Below are positions 55,380 to 64,000 of a stretch of DNA of 64,000 nt, piece after piece. The position numbers were made by a program, and so were the translations under genes. The first letter of the stretch is position 1. Each line of letters begins with the position of its first letter. The DNA is from Aplectana chamaeleonis. Lineage: Eukaryota; Nematoda; Chromadorea; Rhabditida; Cosmocercidae. The notes beneath the pieces were generated by a model. That model ran no database searches. It worked only from the letters and a program-made list of their open reading frames with translations, and was not told where the DNA came from. The DNA lies in NCBI GenBank assembly GCA_029168955.1, contig JAPDOI010000212.1:124001-188000 (forward strand), read 5' to 3'.

Positions 55380-56142
55380 TATGATGTTGTTCACGCTGGC
55401 GAAAAAAGGTTGAAATAGCTATGCTGATGGGGTCGTACGGCTCCCAGTAGAACGCTCACGTCTCTGCAGGCGCCAAAAACGAGTTTAAAGGACCGTATTT
55501 GAGACGTATTCAGTCACCAAATCATCCCTCCTCTGCCAACCCAATGCGGGCTCCGCCCCTCAATACAAACCCCTCTCAATATTTAATGCTCGAATACGTT
55601 CATTTTGGCCCGTTTTTGACGCTGCTAACGACTTAAGCGCGGTATGAAGGTAGTTGGGGGAGGGGCGCTCAGAATTCAGTTGGAGAATGATTCATTTTAT
55701 TTTCTCGAGTGCCCCCCCCCCAACTACCTTCAATCCCGTAAGCGCTTCTTACGAGTGTATTAGCGTCGTCATCCCAACCAAGGTGTCACTAGTTTCTTTG
55801 TTTCAATGCCATGTGACTAGTTCGCTTTTGAACCAATACAGACAGAACCAATTTTTCTCATCTCAGTCGCATTTTTCTAGGGTTCCCCCGTCATTTCTTA
55901 ATGGTGACAGCCCCAAGCCTCCGATCCATGCCGGCAAATTGATGGTACATTCCAAATACCGTGCGGTACCGTTTGCCACAACGGCATGAATTGATGATAT
56001 GTGTTGCATTTCCGTATCAGACCGACCGACTCAAACTTACAAATGAAAGCTGCAAAGTATTTTATGGCTCTGTGGCAATCGGTACCGCACGGTATTTCTC
56101 GTCTGGTCAAATTGATATCATATTGGAGCGTATATGCATCCT
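55380..56142 (+). mobile_element. TTAA MITE family G, degenerate copy
   Basis: The left part (TGTTCACGCTGGCGAAAAAAGG, GGGTCGTACGGCTCCCAGTA, AACGCTCACG) aligns with 60559-60660, and the right end TGGAGCGTATATGCATCC precedes TTAA (56143-56146). Internal short palindromes occur (GAAGGTAGTTGGGGG at 55644/55732 and AAATACCGTGCGGTACCG at 55955/56095). The left TTAA is lost. Confidence 0.6.
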
Positions 56143-56322
56143 TTAACCAAGCCTAGACTTCGTCTGTAGCGTGATCCTGCGAAGCTGGCCGGACGGAAAA
56201 ACTCCACGTGTACTTGTTTTTTCAACCGGCTTCCAAGATCGACTTATCGATTTTCAACCATTATCTAGTAGTAACAAATGTTTCGTTTCAAGATGAACGA
56301 AGAAGAGCATTCCTCATCAATC

Positions 56323-56611
56323 TATACTCTGTTTATCTTTAATTGCACAAAAAACGGTCCGCCAATAGTCCTCTAATGAGCCGGCTAGTACCGTAGTTTA
56401 CGTCCACGACGCGTTCTCGGCAGACCCGGGTGTGCACAGTGGCAGGGTTGGTGGCCGAGTGACGGCATTGATGAATCGATCGCTCAGCACACCCCGGTGC
56501 ACACCCGGGTCTGCCGAGAACGCGTCGTGGACGTAAACTACGGAACTAGCCGGCCCATTAGAGGACTATTGGCGGACCGTTTTTTGTGCAATTAAAGATA
56601 AACAGAGTATA
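56323..56611. mobile_element. TA-flanked 289-bp foldback (TATACTCTG ends)
   Basis: Arms of about 110 bases are nearly identical complements (TATACTCTGTTTATC, AATTGCACAAAAAACGG, GACGCGTTCTCGGCAGACC and complements), spacer about 65 bases. TATA at each end fits TA-specific insertion. The arms' identity suggests recent origin or gene conversion. Confidence 0.85.
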
Positions 56612-56689
56612 CTTTTATTTTACGTCATTTTACTCTTGAATGTGTCTGCTAAATGAGTTCCTCCCACCTTCAAGAATGTACTAATTTTC

Positions 56690-57265
56690 ATCGGAGTATA
56701 TTAACTGAAAACACTGAACCAATTTATGAAATCGGAATAAAGACTTCTTCAGCAGCGGTACCTTGGTTCGAGCAGTGGTCATCTTCCTTCTCGCCATAAA
56801 GCGAGCTTCCGAATTTCTCGTTTATCTCTTGCTGAGACATTCCTTGTACGTCGATAGATACTTCTATGCTCCAAGGCCTAGGGATTCCTCAGATAACGGT
56901 AATCGACATCGATAGTCCACCCAATTTGCCTTGCGATTTGCCGACTGCTGAGACCCACTTCATTGAGAGCTCCGATCTGCGCTTTTTCTTCTGCGGACAT
57001 CCGGGGAGCACATGACATATTGAGCTGTAGTCATGGTTCTGATTTTGGTTAGTATACATAGGCTGATTGCCATCTGGAGTTTAACTCATGCTTTTTTACC
57101 TAAAGAGGACGCATACTAGTGAAACGGTGCTGTGCGAAAGCGAATAAAATGTTAAAATTAACTCTCTAAGGATGCTGGAGATCTCAAAGTTTGGCTGTGG
57201 CAGTTTTTAAGATACTGAATCCACGTATATAACGCGGAAAATTTCTTTTTAGCTCTATGACATGT
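56690..57265 (-). pseudogene. Tc3-like transposase 5' part, mirror copy
   Basis: Minus-strand counterpart of 60060-61090: TIR inner part (ACTAGTATGCGTCC at 57108), then GATGTCCGCAGAAG, QIGALNEVGL-type helix-turn-helix coding, SARDK, and the GGTTCAGTGTTTTCAGTTAA block, running without the TTAA MITE. It lacks the outer about 40 bases of the TIR and everything after 56690. It exists because of the inverted duplication and not by independent transposition, since non-transposon flank is mirrored with it. Confidence 0.75.
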
Positions 57266-58622
57266 ATAGGCAAAAGTGGGGGTTACGATACAAACCATAT
57301 ATGTATATTTTAAACAGTGCTATCCGTGCTGGGCGTTTGAAGATAGAGCAAACCAGGAGAGAGTTTGCTGCAGGGGTTAAGATTTCTGCAGCGAAATGAA
57401 TGTCTGCCTACCTGGATGAGAGAAGCCTCATCGCTTCACTCATTTGAAAAATTCGCAATATTGCAGATGCACTCACTATACAGCCCATATTCAAGTGCTT
57501 CATACTGTCGGTATGACATGTGCAAGTGGATCATTAAGTAATAAGAGACTTGAGGTAAAAAAAAACTCCAACGATTCTAGTGCATGCCCAGAAGACGTGA
57601 AATAATCAGAGTTTTTAGTGATCACTTCTGGAGCGTTAGAGAGAAGAGTACATACTTGTGGCGTAGGAGGGAAGAGTTTGATTGTCACGCAGCTCGTTAA
57701 CTGCTCTGATTTCCCGATAGTTCAATGTTTTTCAATTTCGTTTTCATGTACGAAGGTCATCAAAAACCCTGCATGACAGACGTACAATACCCGCGCTAAG
57801 TTTTGTAAAAACGGGGAGCATCTGGCAAACTTGGCAAAAAAGCGTTCGATGCATGTAATTTTTTGAATGAAGACTTTATCGAATTCTAAAATTGCTATCA
57901 TATTCACAGATCAATTTGCTACCTAATTATATGATTTGTAGGTCGTGGTTCCCTAAAACCGCTTCGTTTTTGAAGGAAATAGTTTTTGCATTCGTTTTTC
58001 GAAAACGTCGCGCGCGGCGAAGTGCGGCGAAACTTTGAGCAGTAAATGTACAAGTAATGGAGGAGCAAACTGAATCCGTTCTTCATAAATTAGTTGTAGG
58101 TAAGAGCACCTCAAGGTTTGGGTAGGTTGAATTTTCGAAATCCTTCATTTAAGAATCCGGGGCTTTCGCAACAAAACTCCGGCTTTTCAAGTAGCTCTCA
58201 GGCGTGTTTATTGAAGGATTCCGAGAATTCAACAAACACGCTCCTTGAGAGTCTCTCACCTGCACCTAATTTATGAAAAAAGCATGCAGATTGCTCTTCC
58301 ATTACTTGTACAATTACTGCTCAAAGTTTCGCCGCACTTCGCCGCGCGCGACGTTTTCGAAAAACGATTGCAAAAACTATTTCCTTCAAAGACGAAGCGG
58401 TTTTAGGGAACTACGACTTACAAATCATATAATTAGGTAGCAATTTGATCTGTGAATATGATAGCAATTTTAGAATTCGATAAAGTCGTCATTCAAAAAA
58501 ATTACATGCATCGGACGCTTTTTTGCCAAGTTTGCCAGATGCTCCCCGTTTTTACAAAACTTAGCGCGGGTATTGTATTGAAGGGATTCGCTGAAGAAAA
58601 TACATTAGTGTTTTCTTATCAA

Positions 58623-59283
58623 AAGCAGCGTACTTGCAGAAGATCGTATTCGATTTTTTGTGTTTGCGAAGGTAGGCCTACGAGGTTGTAATATTAGGGG
58701 GACCGGAAAGTAATGCCGTTTCCTTACACTAAGTACGAACACATAAATTTTTAACGAGTCTTTATTTTTAATCATTGATGTATTCCCCATCATTGTCAAT
58801 GACCTTTTGGACTATCTGACAATTCCTCGGTCGTCCACTTCCGCTCTTAATACGTCGTGGTATAAAGATGATGGTCTTCTTCCTGATCGATACGAGTTGG
58901 AAGGATCAAAATTACCCGCTCTGAATCTAGAAAACTACCTTTGGCATTGAGGAAGGTCCAATGCATTTGAATAAACATGACGAATATTTTTGGAAGCAGT
59001 TGTTGCGTTACTTCTCTTGCGAAACTCAAAAAAAAACATGGAATGCTGGTTGTGCGAGGCCTAGCTTTCTATAATGACTCCGGGCGGAGCAAGCAGCGGA
59101 GCGGTCGGTCATGACAAACTTCAACAGTTATGGAGAGATTTTGGCCTTATAAGCCCTATGAACTATGCTCTGACCGGCTCAAAATGAGGGATTACGGCTA
59201 TCCTTATTCTGGTATGTGTTAGACCATTTTACTCAAAATTACAAAAAATACGGTCGAAGCAATGCTCTGCACGTACGCTACCT
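58623..59283. mobile_element. TTAA MITE family J with mariner insertion
   Basis: TCAA at 58619-58622 and TTAA at 59284-59287; ends AAGCAGCGTACTTGCAG and the complement of AGGTAGCGTACGTGCAG. It is interrupted by mariner-like sequence starting at 58694. Confidence 0.6.
58694..59060 (-). pseudogene. Mariner-like transposase 3' end fragment
   Basis: After TA the end reads TTAGGGGGACCGGAAAG. On the minus strand a frame near 58760-58810 gives VQKVIDNDGEYIND and a stop, the typical C-terminal tail of mariner transposases. Upstream frames are broken, and only the last few hundred bases remain. Homologous to 3722-4595. Confidence 0.6.
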
Positions 59284-59796
59284 TTAATGGGGAAACGCTA
59301 GTGTGTTTTCTTCAACAAATCTCTTTGAGACGTCTGTCATGCAGAGCTTCTGATGGCCTCCATACAAAAAACCGAGATAGAAAAATTTTGACTGTCGTGA
59401 AATCGGAGCATTTAGCAAGATGCGTGACAATCCAACTCTTCCCTCCTACGCCATAAGTATGTACTCGTCTCTCTAACGTTCCAGAAGTGATCTCTAAAAA
59501 CTCTAATTATTTCACGTCTACTGGGCATGCACTAGAATCGTTGAAGTTTTTCTCCTCAAGTCTCTTATTGCCTTATGATCCACTTGAATATGTCATAACA
59601 GCAGTATGGAGTCTTTAAGTACGGGCAATATAATGAGTGCATCTACAATATTGCGAATTTTTTGAATGGGCGAAGCGGTGAAGCTGCTCTGATGCAAGTA
59701 TGCTGGCGTTCATCTTGCTGCCAAAATCCCAACCCTACAGCATACTGTATCTTAGCTTGCTCTACTTTCAAACTCCCAGCACAGATAGCACTGTTT

Positions 59797-59905
<109 letters not shown>

Positions 59906-60558
59906 TTCGTAGCATAACTGAAGAAGCCGTAACGCATCTCGGCATCTCAGGAGAGGAGCGGTTGCTTTTTGATTTCAACCACTTTGTTTTCTTAAAAACA
60001 CCTCGATTCTTGTGATATACAGGGCAAGTCACCAGCGTGCGTCCACCGCCGTTTTCACCTGTACGTGCCATAGAGCCAAAGTGATTTTTTCTGCATACGT
60101 GGATTCAGCATCTAAAGAAACTGTCACAGCCGAATTTTCAGATCTCCAGCCTTCTTAGCGAGTTAATTTTAACATTTTATTGGTTTTCGCACCGCGTCAC
60201 TAGTATGCGTCCACTTTAGGTAAAAAAGCATGAATTAAACTCTTGATTTCAGTCAGCCCATGTATACTGATAAAAATCAGAACCACTGATTATCGCTCAA
60301 TATGCCATGTGCTTCTCGGATGTCCGCAGAAAAAATCGCAGATCGGAGCTCTCAATGAAGTCGGTCTCCGCAATCTCCAAATCGCTGGGCAATCTAAGCC
60401 GATTACCATTATCTGGGGGACTCCATCGCCTACAAGCTCAAAAGTATCTACCGACGTAGGGGGAACGTCTCAGCAAGAGATGAAGGAAGAAATTGGAAGC
60501 TCGCTTTGTTGCGAGAAGGAACATGGCCACTGCCCAGAGCAAGGTGCTGCTCTGTTAA

Positions 60559-61020
60559 AGGCAGCAGACACGCACGAAAAAGTTGTTGAGATAACTACGC
60601 TACTCGGGTCGTATGACCCCTAGTAGAACGCTCACGCCGTTGAAAGCGTCAAAAACGGGTCAAAACTATTAATTTTGAGCAATGCAAATCGAAAAATTTT
60701 CTCAGCCACGAGCTTCGTCAACCTCGCCCCCTCATTATACGAACACGGTTACTTCGGCTTGTTTTTGAAGCTTCCAACAAGGTGAGCGTTCCAGTACAGG
60801 CTATTAGAGTATATCGGCTTTGCTATCTTAACCATTTTGTCGTTAATATTAGCTATTTCAACCGCTCGGGCATAACTCGTCCACTTTTCCCCATAACAAG
60901 AACAGCCGTTATTCAAGCATGCAGTTTTCGTCGCTTTTTCGTTAGTTTCCTATACTACCACCTTCAGACCTTGAATTCATGACATAAAATCCATACCATT
61001 TTTGAGCGTGTCTGCTGCCT
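60559..61020 (+). mobile_element. TTAA MITE family G, complete copy inside Tc3-like transposase
   Basis: TTAA at 60555-60558 and TGAA at 61021-61024; ends AGGCAGCAGACACGCACG and the complement of AGGCAGCAGACACGCTCA. The mirrored Tc3 copy at 56690-57265 lacks it, giving an empty site (GCTGCTGAAGAAGTC after complementing) and showing that it arrived after the inverted duplication. Confidence 0.9.
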
Positions 61021-61170
61021 TGAAGAAGCCTTCATTACAATTTTTTGAAATGATTCAGTGTTTTCAGTTAATATTCTCCAATGAAAAACTGTTAGTGTTT
61101 GATAGTCTGGACGGCGTGAAATGCTATTGGCAGGATCTGCGGAGGGAATCTGTGCAGTTTAGTCAACAGA

Positions 61171-62710
61171 GACTGCTTGTGTAGACATGGCTACTCCAGG
61201 CGCTTTGAAAGCTGGTGGAGATATTCTGATGCGCCGTCTACTTTCACTACTGCAGCTAATATGGCGTACCGGAGAAAGCCTTGATCGTGGAAACGAGCGA
61301 TTATAGTGCCTATACTAAAAAAGGCGACAGTAGTCAATCCGAAAATTATGGCGGTATCAGCTTGTTGTCTATCACTGGCAAAATATTCACTTGGATTCTG
61401 CAGTTGCGTCTTCAAAATCACCGAGGGACTGTAGCCAGAGAAGAGCAAGAAGGCTTCCGTCCTATTCGTGGATGCTGTGATCAAATTTTCACCACCAGGC
61501 AGATTCTCGAGAAACGCATACGATGCGCCAAGCGCACGGTTGTTGTCTTCATCGATTTTCGCGCAGCATTTGACAGCGTCTCCTGATCGGCTCTGTGGCA
61601 GTCTTTACGCTCGGAACGCATACCGGACAGAATCGTGGGTCTTTTTCAAGAAGTCTAAGCAGGCTCGTGCAGTTGTAGTCGCGTGCAGAAAGAGCTTCCC
61701 GCCAATTTTTTGAATCGAGTTGGTGTACGACAAGGATGTGTGGCGTCTCCATTGCTGTACAATGCAGTAGTTGACCGTATAATGCGGAAGGCTTTCAACG
61801 CTTGGCAGGGAGTCCAATTAGGTGATAATCGCTTCGTTACCGACTTGATGTGCGCTGGTGACAGCGCTGTTCTTGCTAAGGATGTTAGCGAAGCTACCGA
61901 AATTCTGCACCAGATCGCGTCAACAGCCAGCTCGTATGGACTTGTGATAAATGCCGACAAAACGAAGGTGATGACAAGTGATGGGTCACCAGATGTAGAC
62001 TGCCTTCACGATGGCCAGAATGAGCAAGTGGATCAGTTCAAGTACCTTGGCTCCGTCATTCAACAGAGCAAGATCGCCTCAACGGCTGAAGTCCACAGTA
62101 GGATCGGCCAGGCTGCTTCTGCTTTTGGAGCACTCAACTGGTGCTTATGAAGGCGTCAGAACGTAGCCAATGGAACGAAAATGAGGATCTATCGCTCGCT
62201 TGTCTCGCCGGTATCGCTATATGGAGCTGAGACGTGGACACTGCTGAAATCGGATCTTCAGAAACTCCACGTTTTCCAAATGCGATGTCTCCGACGTATC
62301 CTGGGCTTGTCTCTACGCGACCGTGTCACGAATGAAAATATCCTATTACTTTGCGAGAACCAACCCACAATCGAAAGCGAAGTCAGGAAGCGTAGGTTGC
62401 GCTGGTTTGGTCATGTTTGCCGCATGCCAATAGAACGCCTGCCTCACCAGTTGCTCTTCAGACAACGACCGGTAGAATGGAAAGTACAGCGATCGTCACC
62501 CAGAAAGACTTGGATCAAGCAAGTCATAGATGATTTGGCAAAACGCAGACTGTCTATGGCTGATGCGAGACTAATGTTATTGAATCGCTCTGTGTGGAAG
62601 GCAGTTGTTCGTGATGCACATCTCTATGGCACCCACAACGGCGTACTGGCTCCGGGGTTAAGCTCGACAGGCCGTCAGCTAATGGGATTGTAAGGTAAAG
62701 CTAAGGTAAC
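61171..62710 (+). pseudogene. 5'-truncated RTE-like retrotransposon with 8-bp target duplication
   Basis: TCAACAGA occurs at 61163-61170 and 62711-62718, splitting the Tc3 transposase. The coding remnant holds LKAGGDIL, ENYGGISLLS, EEQEGFRP, VVVFIDFRAAFDSVS, GVRQGCVASPLLYN, a decayed active site (TDLMCAGDSA where an F/YADD is expected), YGLVINADKTKVM, FKYLGSVI, then the C-terminal YRSLVSPVSLYGAETWTL and RLRWFGHVCRM typical of RTE-like elements. Stops or frameshifts lie near 61295, 61586, 61658 and 62150; the last piece (62181-62693) is open. The 3' end is a short AAGGTAA-type repeat (62692-62710). Confidence 0.9.
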
Positions 62711-63600
62711 TCAACAGAACTTTGGAGGTGATTCAATGATGGTGTGTGGAGCGTGCTGGAGTTGTAGTCTCAGTTCACAGAAATGGACGAGTCGTTCCGT
62801 CTTTCGCAGGATGGATTTCACTCGAAAACACTTAGCTCAAATGGAATATCTTGGTGCCTCGAAATGCAGAAAACGGGTCGAGTCCTCCAATCTTTTGTGA
62901 ACTGAAACCACATGCTAGCGCTCTGTTGTAGCAGAAGACTTCAACTGGCATTTGTCTCCTGCAGAGTGGATTTAGAAGAGTATCAGCAGGTTTCCTCCTG
63001 CCTTTCATGACACGTCAGTGACTCCGACGTCTGGTAATCCAACAGGACAATGCTTGCGCGAGCAGGTCAACTGCAATTCGTTCCGAGCAGGCAGCAGAAT
63101 ATTGCTCTTCTGAAATGGTCCGTGTGCAATCTAGAGCTGAATCCGACGGAGTGTCTCTGGAAATTCCCGTGAGCCGTGTTTATGCCAACTGCAGACAATT
63201 CGATTCTATCGAAGAGCTGAGAAGAGCAGTCATCAAAGCATGGGACTGTATCGAGGCAGGAGTTGTGAACAAGTCAGTAAGTAGCATACCAAATCGACTT
63301 CCCACATTAGCCACAAAACAAGGAGCACTCACTTGTTTTTCATTTCTGCTCATCATTTTGTTTTTCCAATAAATAGTTTATTATTCAAAGTGGACGCATA
63401 CTAATGACGCGGCGCAAAAGTAGTAGCGCTAAAAATGGCTCACTAAGGTAGCTAGAGATCCGAAATTTTGGCTGTAGCAGTATTTTGTGCTTAGTCCATG
63501 TATATGACGCAGAAAAATCCAGCTTGCATGACTTAATGGCAGGTATAGACGAAAAGTGGGGTTGGACTCATACTGATGACACGCCTTGTAGATATCATAG

Positions 63601-64000
63601 CAGCGACGCGGCTTCCCCAAATCATCTTCTCTGTCTACTCTTTCAATTTCTACACTTGTATTTGTCGTTCTACTACCATGATGAACTCAAGTCCGCCGTT
63701 ACGGAAAAGAAGATGGCAGTGCGGTAATCATTTGCCCACTCGAGGTCATTGAGTCGTTTTGGTGCTGTTTTTGGGGCTTTAAAGACTTTGCTAACAACTT
63801 TCTCTCCAAAGACAAAATCTGCGCTGAAAGCAAATTTTCAAGGAAGCCTATGTGATCTATCAACGTATAAATGACTTGATGGGCGTCTACTATTATTGGC
63901 ACTTCAACATAATGAAGATGATCCCAAAGGCTTCACGACTATGCACTTAGGCATTCAGGAATCAACTGCAAACTACCAGAACTTCATCAAGTGCAAGCCT
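63601..64000. other. No recognised feature to window end
   Basis: Two short frames on opposite strands overlap; neither resembles a known family. Confidence 0.3.

Larger units (their letters stand above)
58578..59328. mobile_element. Small foldback carrying a nested TTAA MITE and mariner fragment
   Basis: TTGAAGGGATTCGCTGAAGA at the left pairs with TCAAAGAGATTTGTTGAAGA (complement of the right end). The mirror position in the left arm (57783, TATTGTACGTCTGTC after complementing) is empty. Most of its length is the TTAA MITE at 58623-59283; without it the foldback would be about 90 bases. Confidence 0.7.
60325..63370 (+). pseudogene. Tc3-like transposase, degenerate and interrupted
   Basis: Three exon-like pieces of one former reading frame are visible. 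The N-terminal part (about 60325-60550) has a helix-turn-helix QIGALNEVGL..QIAGQ and SARDE. The middle (about 61023-61180) has DSLDGVKCYWQDLRRE, the Tc3/Tc1 DG..YYW motif around the second catalytic region. The C-terminal part (62717-63370) has FGGDSMMV, an LQQDNA-type motif near 63040, LNPTECLWKFP, then RQFDSIEELRRAVIKAWDCI and VSSIPNRLPTLATKQGALT. Frameshifts and stops occur in every piece. Confidence 0.75.
60020..63598 (+). mobile_element. Tc3-like DNA transposon with two nested insertions
   Basis: TA at 60018-60019 and 63599-63600; ends CAGGGCAAGTCACCAGCGTG and complement of CAAGGCGTGTCATCAGTATG. TIRs are about 205 bases and carry a second copy of the terminal motif at their inner edge (GTCACTAGTATGCGTCCACT at 60197; GTGGACGCATACTAATGACG at 63390), an IR/DR arrangement as known for long-TIR Tc1/Tc3 elements. 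The transposase gene is broken and interrupted by a TTAA MITE (60559-61020) and an RTE-like element (61171-62710). Confidence 0.85.

Overview
The window looks like repeat-saturated, mostly non-coding DNA from a metazoan nuclear genome. A strongylid (hookworm-like) nematode is my best guess. The basis is the mixture of element types (RTE-like and jockey/CR1-like non-LTR elements, a Penelope-like element with a GIY-YIG domain, Tc1/Tc3- and mariner-type transposons), many short inverted-repeat elements at moderate AT content, and the absence of compact operons. This placement is inference; no host protein-coding gene, rRNA or ordinary tRNA gene could be supported. Almost every open frame is short and chance-like, and the real coding signal is all transposon-derived and mostly broken.

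Layout. 1-13 kb: four stretches of a ~1.09 kb long-TIR element (family L; TIR ends CAAGGGAACC, 3-bp TNA target duplications), TTAA-flanked MITEs, and a nested pair of TTA-flanked elements whose empty site lies just downstream. 13-26 kb: more TTAA MITEs, a tRNA-derived SINE, a palindrome containing a second tRNA-like module, and a 1.54 kb Tc1-like palindromic element. 26-33 kb: foldback elements and simple repeats. 33.7-35.0 kb: a decayed Penelope-like element (RT plus GIY-YIG) with a hammerhead-like 3' motif. 36-44 kb: head-to-tail TTAA MITEs, a second Tc1-like MITE and a 3.4 kb inverted repeat. 44-46 kb: GC-rich palindromic elements. 49-54 kb: one TTAA MITE (family D) that has received four insertions: a 359-codon jockey/CR1-like RT, a TCA-flanked element, a second RT fragment and a family L element. 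54-64 kb: foldbacks, then a very large inverted duplication (56.7-61.1 kb, arms at least 1.4 kb, spacer about 56 bp) that copies the 5' part of a Tc3-like transposon together with its flanking DNA. The full Tc3-like element (60,020-63,598) carries a TTAA MITE and an RTE-like retrotransposon bounded by an 8-bp target duplication.

Three groups of non-autonomous DNA transposons dominate. At least nine TTAA-flanked families share the terminus AGGCA..GT.CACG but have unrelated interiors. Several GG- or CA-ended families make 3-bp TTA/TNA duplications (PIF/Harbinger-like). TA-flanked families have Tc1/mariner-like ends. Many are fold-back palindromes, so transcripts through this region would be expected to form long hairpins. 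Several insertion histories can be read directly because an empty copy of the target occurs elsewhere in the same window.
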